Below are positions 19,412 through 30,588 of a DNA stretch of 64,000 bases, piece by piece. This DNA comes from Burkholderiales bacterium (GTDB taxonomy: Bacteria; Pseudomonadota; Gammaproteobacteria; Burkholderiales; Burkholderiaceae_A), in contig JAIXOP010000015.1 of the NCBI GenBank assembly GCA_027486725.1, forward strand, positions 151,950 through 215,949. Reading direction: 5' to 3'. The notes under the pieces were generated by a model. It searched no databases. It saw nothing but the letters and a program-made list of their open reading frames with translations, and was not told the origin of the DNA. The position numbers and the translations under genes were made by a program. Every line of letters starts with the position of its first letter. Position 1 is the stretch's first letter.

Positions 19412-19810
19412 ATGACCCTTGCACAACCCCTGCTCTTTGCCCTGGGCCGCACCATCCTCGGCGCCTTCTTCCTGCTTGCTGGCGTGAACAAAATTGGTGG
19501 CTTCGCGGGCACCGCAGGCTACATCGCCTCCCAGGGCCTGCCCATGCCCGAGGTTCTGGCTGCGGCGACCATCGCGCTGGAGGTGCTGGCCGGCATCGCC
19601 CTCATCCTGGGCTTCAAGACCCGCATCGCGGCCTTCCTGCTCGCGGGCTTCACCATCCTGGCCAGCGTTCTCTTTCATGCCTACTGGGCCATGCCCGCCG
19701 ACCAGGCCTACGTCCAGCAGCTCATGTTCATGAAGAACATGGCCATCGCCGGTGGACTGATCTTCATCTGGGCCGCCGGTGCCGGTGGCCTTGCCATCGA
19801 CGAGGAGTGA
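19412..19810 (+). CDS. DoxX family membrane protein
   Basis: Small inner-membrane protein of 132 residues with four hydrophobic helices. Family marks are GRTILGAFFLLAGVNKI near the N-terminus, then G-Y-I-A-S-Q-G-L-P, ALEVLAGIALILGF and FHAYWAM. The ATG at 19412 has GGAG 7 nt upstream. DoxX proteins are linked to quinone-dependent sulphur or redox metabolism in some organisms, but the role of this one is unknown. folA begins 3 bp after its stop. Confidence 0.85.
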   Translation: MTLAQPLLFALGRTILGAFFLLAGVNKIGGFAGTAGYIASQGLPMPEVLAAATIALEVLAGIALILGFKTRIAAFLLAGFTILASVLFHAYWAMPADQAYVQQLMFMKNMAIAGGLIFIWAAGAGGLAIDEE

Positions 19811-19813
19811 TCG

Positions 19814-20332
19814 GTGGCGCTCGTGGCGGTGGTGGCCGTGGCCACCGATGGCGTGATTGGCTTGAACAACGCCATGCCTTGGCACCTGCCGGAGGATCTC
19901 CGGCGGTTCAAAGCCCTGACGCAGGGCCATCCGGTGCTGATGGGTCGCAAGACCTACGAAAGCATCCTGGCCCAGCTCGGCAAGCCGCTGCCCGGGCGCC
20001 CACATTGGGTGATCACTCGCCAGCCCGACTGGGCTGCGGCCGCAGAGCATGCCGCCCAGGTGAGGCCCGCCGCAAGCCTCGAGGCTGCCATGGCCGAGGC
20101 AGAGCAGAGCCACCCGGGTCGGGACCTGATGCTGGTCGGTGGTGCAGAGATTTATGGCCGGGCCTTGGCCTCGGACCTGGTCGATCGGGTCGAGCTCACC
20201 CTGGTGCATGCCGAGCCCCCGGGCGATGCATTCTTTCCCCTGGACTCGCTGCGCGACCCACAGCGTTGGCAATGGGAGGCCGAGACGCCCGGCGAAGGCT
20301 GCACCTTCTGGACCGTGCGTCGACGGCGCTAG
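19814..20332 (+). CDS. folA: Dihydrofolate reductase
   Basis: Reduces dihydrofolate to tetrahydrofolate with NADPH, replenishing the cofactor consumed by thymidylate synthase. The 172-residue protein has the Met20-loop region VIGLNNAMPWHLPEDLRRF with the acidic active-site residue, GHPVLMGRKTYES for NADPH binding, and GGAEIYGRAL. Translation starts at GTG 19814, with GGAG 6 nt upstream lying inside the doxX stop region. Confidence 0.95.
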   Translation: MALVAVVAVATDGVIGLNNAMPWHLPEDLRRFKALTQGHPVLMGRKTYESILAQLGKPLPGRPHWVITRQPDWAAAAEHAAQVRPAASLEAAMAEAEQSHPGRDLMLVGGAEIYGRALASDLVDRVELTLVHAEPPGDAFFPLDSLRDPQRWQWEAETPGEGCTFWTVRRRR

Positions 20333-20388
20333 GTCGGGGCCACCTCAGAGCTGGCCCAGGGCCGGATCAGAACTGAATCAGACCGGAA

Positions 20389-20955
20389 TCAGGTCTTGGG
20401 CAGGGTGACCCCGGTCTGACCCTGGTACTTGCCGCCGCGGTCGGCATACGAGGTGCCGCAGACCTCGTCGCTCTCGAAAAAAAGCATCTGGGCGCAGCCC
20501 TCGCCGGCATAGACCTTGGCTGGCAGGGGGGTGGTGTTCGAGAACTCCAAGGTGACATGCCCCTCCCACTCGGGCTCGAGCGGGGTCACATTCACGATGA
20601 TGCCGCAGCGGGCATAGGTGCTCTTGCCCAGGCAGACGGTGAGCACGCTGCGCGGGATGCGGAAGTACTCGACGGTGCGTGCCAGGGCAAAGCTGTTGGG
20701 CGGAATGATGCAGACATCGCCCACGAAATCCACAAACGATCCGCTGTCGAAGTTCTTCGGATCCACGATCGTGCTATTGATGTTTGTGAAGATCTTGAAT
20801 TCGTTGGCGCAGCGCACGTCGTAGCCGTAGCTCGACGTGCCGTAAGAGACGATACGTTGGCCCTGCGACTCGCGCACCTGGCCAGGCTCGAAGGGCTCGA
20901 TCATGCCGGAGGTCTGGGACATCCTCCGAATCCAGTGGTCACTTTTGATGGTCAT
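20389..20955 (-). CDS. dcd: dCTP deaminase
   Basis: Deaminates dCTP to dUTP, the source of dUMP for thymidylate synthase. The 188-residue protein begins [12 protein letters not shown] and carries the conserved SSYGYDVR, the catalytic Glu segment [18 protein letters not shown] and [12 protein letters not shown] at the C-terminus. Divergent from metG with 43 bp between them. Convergent with folA, leaving 56 bp. Confidence 0.96.
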   Translation of the reverse strand: MTIKSDHWIRRMSQTSGMIEPFEPGQVRESQGQRIVSYGTSSYGYDVRCANEFKIFTNINSTIVDPKNFDSGSFVDFVGDVCIIPPNSFALARTVEYFRIPRSVLTVCLGKSTYARCGIIVNVTPLEPEWEGHVTLEFSNTTPLPAKVYAGEGCAQMLFFESDEVCGTSYADRGGKYQGQTGVTLPKT

Positions 20956-20998
20956 GCGCCATTCTAGGTCGGCGGCCCCAGGGCGGTAAAATCTGGGG

Positions 20999-22792
20999 AT
21001 GCCTGCCACCACCCCCGCCTCCTCGACTCCTGCTGCCTCAGCCCCGGCTTTCTCAGCCCTCGCTCGCTCAGCCCCCGAGGACTCCCGACGCCTGGTCGTC
21101 ACCAGCGCCCTGCCCTACGCCAACGGAGACATCCACCTGGGCCATCTGGTGGAATACATCCAGACCGACATCTTCTGCCGGGCCCATCGATCGGCGGGGC
21201 ATGTCGTCACCTACCTCTGCGCCGACGACACCCACGGCACCCCCATCATGCTGCGGGCCGAGCGCGAGGGCATCTCGCCCGAGGCCCTCATCGCCCGCTC
21301 GAGCACGGCCCACCAGCGGGATTTCGCAGCCTTTGGCGTGGCCTTCGACCACTACGGGAGCACCCACTCCGCCGACAACCAGAGGCTCTCGGCCGACATC
21401 TATCGGGCGCTCGATGGCGCGGGCCTCATCGCCCGGCGCACGATTGCACAGATGTTTGACCCCGAGCGGCAGATGTTTCTGCCCGATCGGTTCATCAAGG
21501 GCGGCTGCCCAAAGTGCAAAGCACCCGATCAATACGGCGACAACTGCGAGGCCTGCGGCGCCACCTACAGCCCCACCGACCTCATCTCCCCGAAGTCGGC
21601 CGTGAGTGGGGCCACCCCGGTCACGCGCGACAGCGAGCACCACTTCTTTGCCCTTTCGGATTCTCGTTGCCAGGAATTCCTCAGACAGTGGGCGCTCGCG
21701 GGCGAGCACCTTCAGCCCGAGGCCGCCAACAAGATGCGCGAGTGGCTGGACGGCGGCCTATCGGACTGGGACATCAGCCGCGATGCCCCCTACTTTGGCT
21801 TTGAGATTCCCGGTGCTCCTGGCAAGTTCTTCTACGTTTGGCTCGATGCGCCCGTGGGCTACCTGGCAAGCCTTGCCGAATGGTGCCGCGCCCAGGGCGA
21901 GGACTTTCAGGCCCACACCGCCCAGGACTCGAAGACCGAGCTGATCCACTTCATCGGCAAAGACATCCTCTACTTCCACAGCCTCTTTTGGCCGGCCATG
22001 CTGAAATTTGCAGGGCTGCGGACCCCCAGCCGCATTTTTGCCCATGGGTTTCTGACCGTCGATGGCGCAAAGATGAGCAAGTCGCGCGGGACCTTCATCA
22101 CCGCCGAGAGCTACATCGCCCAAGGCCTCAACCCCGAGTGGCTGCGCTACTACTTCGCCAGCAAGCTCAATGGCTCTCTGGAAGATCTCGATCTGAGCCT
22201 GACCGACTTCATCGCCAAGGTGAACAGCGACCTCGTGGGCAAGTACGCCAACATCGCCAGCCGCAGCGCGGGGTTCCTGCGCAAGCGCTTCGCCGGTCGG
22301 CTGCTGGGCGATGCCCGCACAGAGGAGCCGGGCTCCAGCCACGCCGAATTGGAGGCACAGCTTGCCCGGGCCGGCGCCCTGATTTGGCCCGCATACGAGT
22401 CGCGCGACACTGCGCGTGCAGTGCGCGACATTGGCGCACTCATGGATGCGGTCAATGGCTATGTGGACCACTGGAAGCCCTGGGAGCTCGCCAAGCAAGA
22501 GGGCCAAGACGCCCTGCTGCACCGAGTGCTCACCACGACCATGCGCTGCTTCGCCCGGCTCACCATTCTGCTGGCCCCGATCCTTCCTGCCACTGCCCAG
22601 CGGGTGGCTGCCGAGGTCTTTGCTGGCAGCACTCTGAACACGGAAGGCCCCTGGAAGGCCGACATGCTCGATGCGCCCCCGGTGAAGCAGGTCGGAGAAT
22701 TTGGGCACCTCATCACCCGCATCGATCCCGCACAGCTCGAGGCCCTGCTCGCCGCCAACCGCGAGAACCTGGCGCCTTTGGCCGCCACCTAA
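20999..22792 (+). CDS. metG: Methionyl-tRNA synthetase (short form)
   Basis: Class I aminoacyl-tRNA synthetase of 597 residues. It has the HIGH-type motif DIHLGH (residues 44-49), a zinc knuckle C-P-K-C ... C-E-A-C near 171-190 and KMSKS near 361. The C-terminal tRNA-binding/dimer domain of the E. coli enzyme (677 residues) is absent. The N-terminus carries about 28 extra Ala/Pro/Ser-rich residues before [13 protein letters not shown]; no Met lies closer, so the start is kept but could be at a non-ATG codon. Confidence 0.95.
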   Translation: MPATTPASSTPAASAPAFSALARSAPEDSRRLVVTSALPYANGDIHLGHLVEYIQTDIFCRAHRSAGHVVTYLCADDTHGTPIMLRAEREGISPEALIARSSTAHQRDFAAFGVAFDHYGSTHSADNQRLSADIYRALDGAGLIARRTIAQMFDPERQMFLPDRFIKGGCPKCKAPDQYGDNCEACGATYSPTDLISPKSAVSGATPVTRDSEHHFFALSDSRCQEFLRQWALAGEHLQPEAANKMREWLDGGLSDWDISRDAPYFGFEIPGAPGKFFYVWLDAPVGYLASLAEWCRAQGEDFQAHTAQDSKTELIHFIGKDILYFHSLFWPAMLKFAGLRTPSRIFAHGFLTVDGAKMSKSRGTFITAESYIAQGLNPEWLRYYFASKLNGSLEDLDLSLTDFIAKVNSDLVGKYANIASRSAGFLRKRFAGRLLGDARTEEPGSSHAELEAQLARAGALIWPAYESRDTARAVRDIGALMDAVNGYVDHWKPWELAKQEGQDALLHRVLTTTMRCFARLTILLAPILPATAQRVAAEVFAGSTLNTEGPWKADMLDAPPVKQVGEFGHLITRIDPAQLEALLAANRENLAPLAAT

Positions 22793-22848
22793 GTTGGCCG
22801 CCACCTGAACTTCCCCTTCACACCGACACACCACCAAGGCTTCCGACC

Positions 22849-23121
22849 ATGATCCGACTCTTTCGCCCCGCCTACGAATCCGAGGCCACCCAGTTTCTCA
22901 ATCGGCTGAAGGCCGAGCGGCCGGAACTCGAGCAGCGGCAGGCCGAAGGCCGTCGCCGACTGTGGGACACCGAGCCCACCAGCCTCGATGAACAGCGCCG
23001 CCGTGGCGAGGCCCGGGCTGCGCAGCCAGCCTACGTCTACCAGCAGATGGCAGTGCTGCCGCCCGAGACGGTGGCGCTCGCACCCGATGCACAGCTGCAC
23101 GCCCCGGAGCAGTCGGTTTGA
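22849..23121 (+). CDS. DUF3460 family protein
   Basis: Small (90-residue) uncharacterised protein. It matches DUF3460 by its opening (R-P-A-Y-E-S-E-A-T-Q-F-L), the central PELEQRQAEGRRRLWD and the final P-A-Y-V-Y. The family is, to my knowledge, largely restricted to Burkholderiales and sits between metG and scpA. Its stop overlaps the scpA TTG start. Function unknown. Confidence 0.8.
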   Translation: MIRLFRPAYESEATQFLNRLKAERPELEQRQAEGRRRLWDTEPTSLDEQRRRGEARAAQPAYVYQQMAVLPPETVALAPDAQLHAPEQSV

Positions 23122-23957
23122 GCACCGAGATCACTCCCGAAGGGGTTGCTCGCCTCTACGGCAAGCCCCTGCCCGAGGCACCGGCCGACCTCTACATCCC
23201 CCCGGACGCTCTGGAGGTCTTCCTCGAGGCCTACGAGGGTCCGCTGGACCTGCTGCTCTACCTGATCCGTCGGCAGAACTTCAACATCCTCGACATCCCG
23301 ATGGCACAGGTCACGGCGCAGTACCTGAGCTACATCGACGAGATTCGAGACAAGAACCTCGAGCTCGCCGCGGAGTATCTGCTGATGGCCGCCATGCTGA
23401 TCGACATCAAGTCGCGCATGCTGCTGCCCGTGCGGCCCAAAGAGGGCGAGGCCGAGCCCGAAGATCCGCGCGCCGAGCTGGTGCGCCGACTGCTGGAGTA
23501 CGAACAGATCAAGCTCGCCGCCGATCAGATCGAAAAGCTGCCTCAGCTCGGCCGCGATGTGCTCCATGCTCAGGCCGAGCCGCTCTCAGAGTCGGTGCGC
23601 CTGCCGCAGATCCACGCGGCCGACCTCCAGGCTGCCTGGCGCGACCTCGTGCGCCGCGCGAGCCTGGTCTCGCACCACCAGATCACCCGCGAAGCGCTCT
23701 CGGTCCGTGCCCACATGAGCCAGATCTTGCGCCAGCTGCAGGGCGAGCAGTTCATGGAGTTCTCGGAGATCTTTGAGCCCGCCATCCAGAGCGGTGGTGG
23801 TCTTCCGGTGATCGTGGTCCACTTTCTGGCCCTGCTCGAGCTCGCCCGCGAGGGGCTGGTCGAGTTGGTCCAGGCCGCCCCATTTGCCCCGATCTACGCC
23901 CGACTCAAGACCGAGGTGGAGCCGACCGAGGTGGAGCTCTCCACCGACTTTGACTAA
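23118..23957 (+). CDS. scpA: Segregation and condensation protein A
   Basis: Kleisin subunit of the SMC-ScpAB condensin complex that organises and segregates the chromosome. The 279-residue protein has the family start FEGPLDLLLYLIRRQ-type block (here YEGPLDLLLYLIRRQNFNILDIPMA), the NLELAAEYLLMAAMLIDIKSRMLLP helix, and a C-terminal winged-helix region with VVHFLALLELAREGLV. The TTG start overlaps the DUF3460 stop (TTGA) and has GGAG upstream. scpB is not in the window. Confidence 0.92.
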   Translation: MSTEITPEGVARLYGKPLPEAPADLYIPPDALEVFLEAYEGPLDLLLYLIRRQNFNILDIPMAQVTAQYLSYIDEIRDKNLELAAEYLLMAAMLIDIKSRMLLPVRPKEGEAEPEDPRAELVRRLLEYEQIKLAADQIEKLPQLGRDVLHAQAEPLSESVRLPQIHAADLQAAWRDLVRRASLVSHHQITREALSVRAHMSQILRQLQGEQFMEFSEIFEPAIQSGGGLPVIVVHFLALLELAREGLVELVQAAPFAPIYARLKTEVEPTEVELSTDFD

Positions 23958-23965
23958 GGCCTCCG

Positions 23966-25015
23966 GTGCAGGATCTGTCTCAGAGCAACACCCTTCGCCT
24001 TCCAGCGTTCGCCGAAGAGCTCATCGTGCTGGAGCGCAGCGGTGCGCTCTATGGCCTGGCTGAGCAGATCCAAGGCCGGCCCCGATTCATTTTGGGCGGT
24101 GGCAGCAATCTGGTTCTGCAGGCCCCTTCAACGAATCCTCTGCCGGGGGTCGTCATTCAAAACCGGCTGGGTGGCATCGTGCGCCAGGGCGCTCAGCCCG
24201 ATGGCCGCATCCGCATCCGCTGCGCGGCAGGCGAGTCCTGGCATCGATTCGTGATGTGGACCCTGGCGCAGGGGCTGGCTGGCCTGGAGAACCTCGCTCT
24301 CATTCCCGGCACGGTGGGCGCATCGCCCGTGCAGAACATTGGTGCCTATGGCGTGGAGGTCTGCGAGCGCATTGCCGAGGTCCACGCCTGGGATCTCGAG
24401 GCGCAGACCCATGTGGCCTTCTCCAATGCAGAGTGCGGCTTTGGCTACCGGTTCAGCCGATTCAAGGATGCGAGCCAGCAGGGTCCCTGGGATTGCCCGA
24501 GATACCTCATCGTGGCGGTCGACTTTCTCCTCTGGCCGGCGGCCAAGGCGCCCAAGGTGCTCGACTACGCCGGCCTGCGGGGCGCACTGCCCGAGCACTG
24601 CTCACCGCTCGAGATCGCCCACACGGTCATTGGCCTGCGGCGCAGCAAGCTGCCCAGCCCCGAGGATCTGCCCAATGTGGGGAGCTTTTTTAAGAACCCG
24701 GTGGTTGCGCCCGAACTCGCGCAGCCTCTGCTCGATCGTCATCCCGAACTGCCCGCCTTCCCCGAGGGCCAGAGCCAGATCAAGCTCTCGGCGGGCTGGC
24801 TCATCGAGGCGGCGGGCTTCAAGGGCTGTCGGCGGGGCGATGCGGGCGTCTACGACAAGCACGCCCTGGTCCTCGTCAATCATGGCTCGGCCACCGCCGA
24901 GGACATCCTGCACCTGTCGCGCGAAATTCAGCAGGGGGTACTGGCGCGCTTTGGCATCTGGCTGGAGCCCGAGCCCATGCTCATTCCGCCCGCAGGGCCT
25001 ACAGCGCTCGAATGA
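23966..25015 (+). CDS. murB: UDP-N-acetylenolpyruvoylglucosamine reductase
   Basis: FAD enzyme that completes UDP-N-acetylmuramate for peptidoglycan. The 349-residue protein is the long type I form: GGGSNLVL (FAD site), PGTVGASPVQNIGAYGVE, the Tyr-containing FGYRFSRFK insert typical of type I, the catalytic Ser in NVGSFFKNP and AGWLIEAAGFKG. Translation starts at GTG 23966, eight bases after scpA. The 3' end overlaps convergent yaaA by 17 bp. Confidence 0.95.
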   Translation: MQDLSQSNTLRLPAFAEELIVLERSGALYGLAEQIQGRPRFILGGGSNLVLQAPSTNPLPGVVIQNRLGGIVRQGAQPDGRIRIRCAAGESWHRFVMWTLAQGLAGLENLALIPGTVGASPVQNIGAYGVEVCERIAEVHAWDLEAQTHVAFSNAECGFGYRFSRFKDASQQGPWDCPRYLIVAVDFLLWPAAKAPKVLDYAGLRGALPEHCSPLEIAHTVIGLRRSKLPSPEDLPNVGSFFKNPVVAPELAQPLLDRHPELPAFPEGQSQIKLSAGWLIEAAGFKGCRRGDAGVYDKHALVLVNHGSATAEDILHLSREIQQGVLARFGIWLEPEPMLIPPAGPTALE

Positions 25016-25805
25016 AGGCCGGCTGCATGGGCTTGGAGTGTTCAGCGCTGAAGCGGTAGCCCTCGGCATCGAAGGCCAACAGCCCATCGGGGTGGTCGAT
25101 GCGCCGCTCAATGGCGTATCGGGCCATCAGACCCCGGGCCCGCTTGGCGTAGAAGCTCACCACCTTGTAGGCCACCGAAGAGGACGACTTCCCGCCGGCC
25201 TTGCCGTCGAGAAACTGGGGGCTGATCATCGGCCCCGGAAGACCCTGAGGCTGCACCACCTTGGCGTATTCCTGCGAGGCGAGGTTGAGGATCCAGGCGG
25301 CCTCGCCCAGGGCTGACATTTCTTTGGCGAGCAGCGCTGTGACCTGCGGCTGCCAGTAGGCGTAGAGATCCTTGCCCCGAGGGTTGGGCAGGCGAGTGCC
25401 CATCTCAAGCCGGTAAGGCTGAAGGGCGTCGAGCGGGCGCAGCAGGCCGTAGAGGCCCGAGAGGATGCGCAGGCGCTCCTGGGCAAAGACCACATCCTTG
25501 GCTTGAAGGGTCGAGGCCTGCAGGCCCTCGTAGACGTCGCCATTGAAGGCATAGAGGGCCGGGCGCGCCTGGGCATGGCCAGATGCTCCGGGCTGCCACT
25601 GTGAAAACCGCTGCACATTGAGCTGCGCCAAAGGGGCGCTGATGTCCATTAGGTGCGCGAGATCCTCGGCAGATTTGGTGCGCAGCAGGTCGATCAGTGG
25701 ACCACTGTCGGTCTCAAACCGCGGGGGCGTCATGTCGCTCGGCAGGCCCGAGGGCAGCGGCGACTCGTAATCGAGGCTCTTGGCCGGCGAGAGCAGAATC
25801 AGCAT
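24999..25805 (-). CDS. yaaA: Peroxide stress protein YaaA (DUF328)
   Basis: Cytoplasmic protein of 268 residues that in E. coli limits free iron and DNA damage during hydrogen-peroxide stress. Family marks are the start MLILLSPAKSLDYESPLP, the phrase LSGLYGLLRPLDALQPYRLEMGT, and a C-terminal FYAKRARGLMARYAIERRI. ATG 25805 is preferred because it matches the usual family start; GTG 25811 is in frame but overlaps the preceding stop. Confidence 0.92.
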   Translation of the reverse strand: MLILLSPAKSLDYESPLPSGLPSDMTPPRFETDSGPLIDLLRTKSAEDLAHLMDISAPLAQLNVQRFSQWQPGASGHAQARPALYAFNGDVYEGLQASTLQAKDVVFAQERLRILSGLYGLLRPLDALQPYRLEMGTRLPNPRGKDLYAYWQPQVTALLAKEMSALGEAAWILNLASQEYAKVVQPQGLPGPMISPQFLDGKAGGKSSSSVAYKVVSFYAKRARGLMARYAIERRIDHPDGLLAFDAEGYRFSAEHSKPMQPAFIRAL

Positions 25806-25807
25806 GG

Positions 25808-26194
25808 TCACTCCACCGGTGCGTACTGGGCCTGCCCCATCCCGAAGGACCAGTTTTCTTTCACCACCTCGATGAGGCTGATGAGCACATCCTCGGGCCG
25901 AACGCCCTGCTCTGCCAGAAGCTCCACGGTGCGGGCATAAAAAGCCCGCTTGAGTTCCACGGTGCGGCCGGCATTGAGCGTGACCTGAACCACGATGGCA
26001 TTGGGGCTGCGAGCCACCCCGAGATAGCTCGGGTCAATCTGCAGAGTCGAAGGTCCATGCTCCTGGATCACGATGAAACGGTCATTGGCCGGCACGTTGA
26101 GCGTTTGCACCATCGCCTGATAGACGGCCTCGCCAAGGGCATGGTGCTGGTCGGCGCTGCGGCCTCGGGGCACATCGATGCGGACTAAGGGCAT
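25808..26194 (-). CDS. Tautomerase family protein
   Basis: 128-residue member of the 4-oxalocrotonate tautomerase superfamily. It begins MPLVRIDVPRG, so Met removal would expose the N-terminal Pro that acts as general base. The length is about twice that of the 62-residue 4-OT monomer and fits the group with IVVQVTLNAGRTVELKRAFY and a C-terminal VLISLIEVVKENWSFG. AAGGA lies 6 nt before the ATG. It is followed by yaaA with a two-base gap. Substrate unknown. Confidence 0.85.
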   Translation of the reverse strand: MPLVRIDVPRGRSADQHHALGEAVYQAMVQTLNVPANDRFIVIQEHGPSTLQIDPSYLGVARSPNAIVVQVTLNAGRTVELKRAFYARTVELLAEQGVRPEDVLISLIEVVKENWSFGMGQAQYAPVE

Positions 26195-26226
26195 GGAAAT
26201 TCCTTTCAAACGAGTAGAGTGTCGGC

Positions 26227-27138
26227 ATGTTTGCCTATCGACATGCCTTTCATGTGGGAAATCACGCGGATGTGTTCAAGCACTCCGTGGTGTTGCACAT
26301 CTTGGACTACCTCCAGCAAAAGCCGGGGCCACTTCAGATCATCGACACCCACGGCGGGGCGGGGGCCTACGCGCTAGACACCAAAATGGTGCGCGACAAG
26401 GCGGAGTATCGCACCGGCGTGGGGCGCCTGCTGCCCATGAAGCCCGAGGGCCTACCGCCCATGATCGCCCACTACCTCGAGATGCACCGCAACGCCACGG
26501 CCCGGGTGGCCAGCGCCATGCAAACGCCGGTGGACAGCACCCTGGTGGGCTCGCCCTTGCTGCTGGCCGAGGCCATGCGACCCGCCGACCACCTTCGGAC
26601 CTTCGAGCTGCATCCCAGCGATGCCCCACTGCTCGAGGCTGCACTGCGCCCATTCGGACGCAAGGCCAAGTCGGAGAAGGCCGACGGCTTTCAGGCGCTC
26701 AAGCGCCTGCTGCCCCCCGTCTCGCGGCGCGGCCTCGTGCTCATTGACCCCCCCTACGAGATGAAGAACGACTACGCCAAGACCTCCAAGGCGCTGCGCG
26801 AGGCTCTGGAGCGCTTCAGCACCGGCTGCTTTGTGGTCTGGATTCCGATGGTCCAGCGGTTTGAGGTGGGCCAGCTGCTGCGCTCGCTGGGGCCCCTGGC
26901 AGCCAACTTCAAGGTGGAGGTCTTGGTGGCCAGTTTGAAAGTGCGCTCCCCCCTGGCCGATGGCCTTGGGCTCATGGGCAGTCATCTCGCCATCATCAAT
27001 CCCCCCTACGGCCTGGAGGCCAGCCTGCGCAGCACCCTGCCATGGTTGGTCAAGCAGCTTGGGCAGGACAAGTCGGCCGGCTTTGAGCTCGGTCCGCCCC
27101 CGGCACCGATTCATCGAAAGGTCATGGAGCGTCGTTAG
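26227..27138 (+). CDS. rlmJ: 23S rRNA (adenine2030-N6)-methyltransferase
   Basis: SAM-dependent methyltransferase acting on A2030 of 23S rRNA. The 303-residue protein starts with the family sequence MFAYRHAFHVGNHADVFKH, has a cofactor region DTHGGAGAYAL, and the N6-adenine motif IV D-P-P-Y-E near residue 178. KVRSPLADGLGLMGS follows late. It is divergent from the tautomerase with a 32-bp gap; no strong ribosome site is seen. Confidence 0.93.
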   Translation: MFAYRHAFHVGNHADVFKHSVVLHILDYLQQKPGPLQIIDTHGGAGAYALDTKMVRDKAEYRTGVGRLLPMKPEGLPPMIAHYLEMHRNATARVASAMQTPVDSTLVGSPLLLAEAMRPADHLRTFELHPSDAPLLEAALRPFGRKAKSEKADGFQALKRLLPPVSRRGLVLIDPPYEMKNDYAKTSKALREALERFSTGCFVVWIPMVQRFEVGQLLRSLGPLAANFKVEVLVASLKVRSPLADGLGLMGSHLAIINPPYGLEASLRSTLPWLVKQLGQDKSAGFELGPPPAPIHRKVMERR

Positions 27139-27215
27139 AGTCGCGGTTTTGATTTAGGACCCGTCTACCCATGGAGCATCCATCGGTTGGATGCGGTTGG
27201 ACCGATAGGACTCCC

Positions 27216-28937
27216 ATGTTTCGACGCGACTTTCTCAAACGGGCGCTGGCCACCTCCGGTACCGCCCTCCTTCCACTCCCCCTGCTTCAGGGTTGCGGCA
27301 GCGACGTTGCCCTGATGGATGAGGGCGGCATGCCCATCACCACCACGGCCAAGCTGGGCGCAGCCAGTTTCAACCACGGCATCGCATCGGGCGACCCGCT
27401 GCACGACCGGGTCATCCTTTGGACTCGCATCACGCCCCCATCGGGCAGCACCGAAGTGCAGGCAGTTCGCGTGCTGATTGCCCGAGATCCCGAGTTTCAA
27501 AGCCTCGTTCTCAGCGAGTTCGCCGAGACCGGCCCGGACCGCGACTACACAGTGAAGGTGGATCCCAGCGGCCTGTCTCCAAAGACCACCTACTACTACC
27601 GATTCGAGACGGCCACAGCGACATCCCCCGTGGGCCGGACCAAGACCCTGCCGGCGCCCAACGACTCCGAAGTGAATCGCCTGCGTATTGCCTTCACGAG
27701 TTGCTCCAACTACCCGGTGGGCTACTTCCATGCCTATCACTTCATGGCCCAGCGAAACGACCTGGATGCAGTCCTCCACCTGGGGGACTACATCTACGAG
27801 GGTGGCAGTAGCGGTGCCACAGGCCTTAACCGCGCCCACGAGCCGCAGTCCGAAATCCTTAGCCTCCAAGACTATCGGACCCGCCATGCTCAGTATCGGA
27901 CCGATGCCGACCTCCAGGCGATGACACGTCAGCATCCTCTGATTGCGGTCTGGGATGACCACGAGAGCACCAACGACTCCTTCAAAGATGGAGCTGAGAA
28001 TCACACCGAGGGGGAAGAGGGCGTTTGGGCAGAGCGAAAGGCCATCTCCATCCAGGCCTACTTTGAGTGGATGCCCATTCGACTGGTCGATCCCCAAGAT
28101 CCTCAGCGCATCTGGCGCCAGTTTCAGTTCGGGCAGCTCGTGGACCTGCTGATGCTCGACACTCGCCTCTACGGCCGGGACGAACAGACGGGTCTGTCGG
28201 GCGGTGTCTTTCCAGTCCAGCATACGGCCCCCGACCGCCAGCTGCTGGGCATTGGCCAGGAGGATTGGCTGCTGTCAAAACTCCGAACCAGCACGGCCAC
28301 CTACAAGGTTCTGGGCCAACAGGTCATGTTTGGGCAGCTGCGGGTGGCAAGCCTCCCCGATTTGGAACTGCTCAGCACCACCCTCATTGAAGAGATCGGA
28401 GCCATCAACGGCGATCAGTGGGACGGCTATCCGGCTGCCCGCCAGCGGGTATTCGACGCGGTTGAAAGTGCCAATGTGAAGAACATGGTCGTCCTCACGG
28501 GCGACATCCACAGCTCTTGGGGCATCAACCTTTATCGCGATCCGGGCGAACCGGCCACACTGCTCAACAATCTCGCCAACACCGTGGTGAGCCGTGCCGG
28601 TGTGGAGCCACCGCTTCAGGCATTGGGGGTGGAGTTTGTGTCTCCGTCGGTCACCTCATCGGGATTCCCTGAGGGAACCACACCACTGCTTCAGACCGCC
28701 TTCAACATCATCAATCCGCACATCCGCTATTTCGATGGCGAGCAGCATGGCTATGTTCTCCTCGACTTCACGCCCGAGCGTGTTCAGGGGGAGTGGTGGT
28801 ATGTGAGCGATATCCTTTCCGTGGAAAAGAGCGAGCGCTTTGGCGCTGCTCTGTTGAGCGAAAATGGAAAGAACCTGCTCAAGCCCGCGGAGGCTCCGTC
28901 GGAGCCCCGCAACGACGCGCCCCCGCTGGTGGCCTAG
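27216..28937 (+). CDS. phoD: PhoD-like alkaline phosphatase, Tat-exported lipoprotein
   Basis: Secreted phosphodiesterase/phosphatase of 573 residues that would free phosphate from organic esters outside the cytoplasm. The N-terminus carries a twin-arginine motif (FRRDFLK) and, at the end of the hydrophobic stretch, LLQGC with Cys27 in a lipobox-like setting. Metal-site motifs are CSNYPVGYFHAY, HLGDYIYEG, WDDHES and LTGDIHSSW. AGGA lies about 6 nt before ATG 27216; an in-frame ATG at 27171 would spoil the signal peptide. It ends in a shared terminator. Confidence 0.92.
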   Translation: MFRRDFLKRALATSGTALLPLPLLQGCGSDVALMDEGGMPITTTAKLGAASFNHGIASGDPLHDRVILWTRITPPSGSTEVQAVRVLIARDPEFQSLVLSEFAETGPDRDYTVKVDPSGLSPKTTYYYRFETATATSPVGRTKTLPAPNDSEVNRLRIAFTSCSNYPVGYFHAYHFMAQRNDLDAVLHLGDYIYEGGSSGATGLNRAHEPQSEILSLQDYRTRHAQYRTDADLQAMTRQHPLIAVWDDHESTNDSFKDGAENHTEGEEGVWAERKAISIQAYFEWMPIRLVDPQDPQRIWRQFQFGQLVDLLMLDTRLYGRDEQTGLSGGVFPVQHTAPDRQLLGIGQEDWLLSKLRTSTATYKVLGQQVMFGQLRVASLPDLELLSTTLIEEIGAINGDQWDGYPAARQRVFDAVESANVKNMVVLTGDIHSSWGINLYRDPGEPATLLNNLANTVVSRAGVEPPLQALGVEFVSPSVTSSGFPEGTTPLLQTAFNIINPHIRYFDGEQHGYVLLDFTPERVQGEWWYVSDILSVEKSERFGAALLSENGKNLLKPAEAPSEPRNDAPPLVA

Positions 28938-28960
28938 GTCCGCCCGCTGCAGAGTGGATG

Positions 28961-28998
28961 AAAAAAGCCCCCGCCAGGGTGACCTGACGGGGGCTTTT
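28961..28998. terminator. Bidirectional rho-independent terminator
   Basis: Stem GCCCCCGCCAGG / CCTGACGGGGGC (28967-28994) with a GTGA loop, A6 on the left and T4 on the right. It ends both phoD and convergent aceA. Confidence 0.88.
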
Positions 28999-29041
28999 CA
29001 CTTCAGCGCCAATCGTGCCTAGAGGCTAGGCACGTTGAAAC

Positions 29042-30355
<1,314 letters not shown>

Positions 30356-30588
30356 TGCAGGCTCCTGTCAGGATTGAGAAAAATGGAATTTGGGAGCACG
30401 AAGTTTAAGGGATTGCTGCTGTGCGGAATCCAAAATGTTTCACCGCGGTTGCAATTTTTTTACCCTTGATTTTCAACAAGTTGAGCCTTTCCCTGGCTCG
30501 GACCAACGGGCCAGACACCGCCCCGGACCAGCATCGGGCGCTGGTTTACCCGATGGAGGCCCGCCTTATTTCACCATACGAGAAATTT
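30356..30588 (-). other. AT-rich aceA upstream region
   Basis: This 233-bp non-coding gap separates aceA from the three-permease operon, which converges on it from the other side. It is much richer in A and T than its surroundings and contains a small palindrome TCAAC-AA-GTTGA (30473-30484) and CCGCGG at 30443-30448. It should hold the aceA promoter, but I cannot pick hexamers with confidence. Confidence 0.4.
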
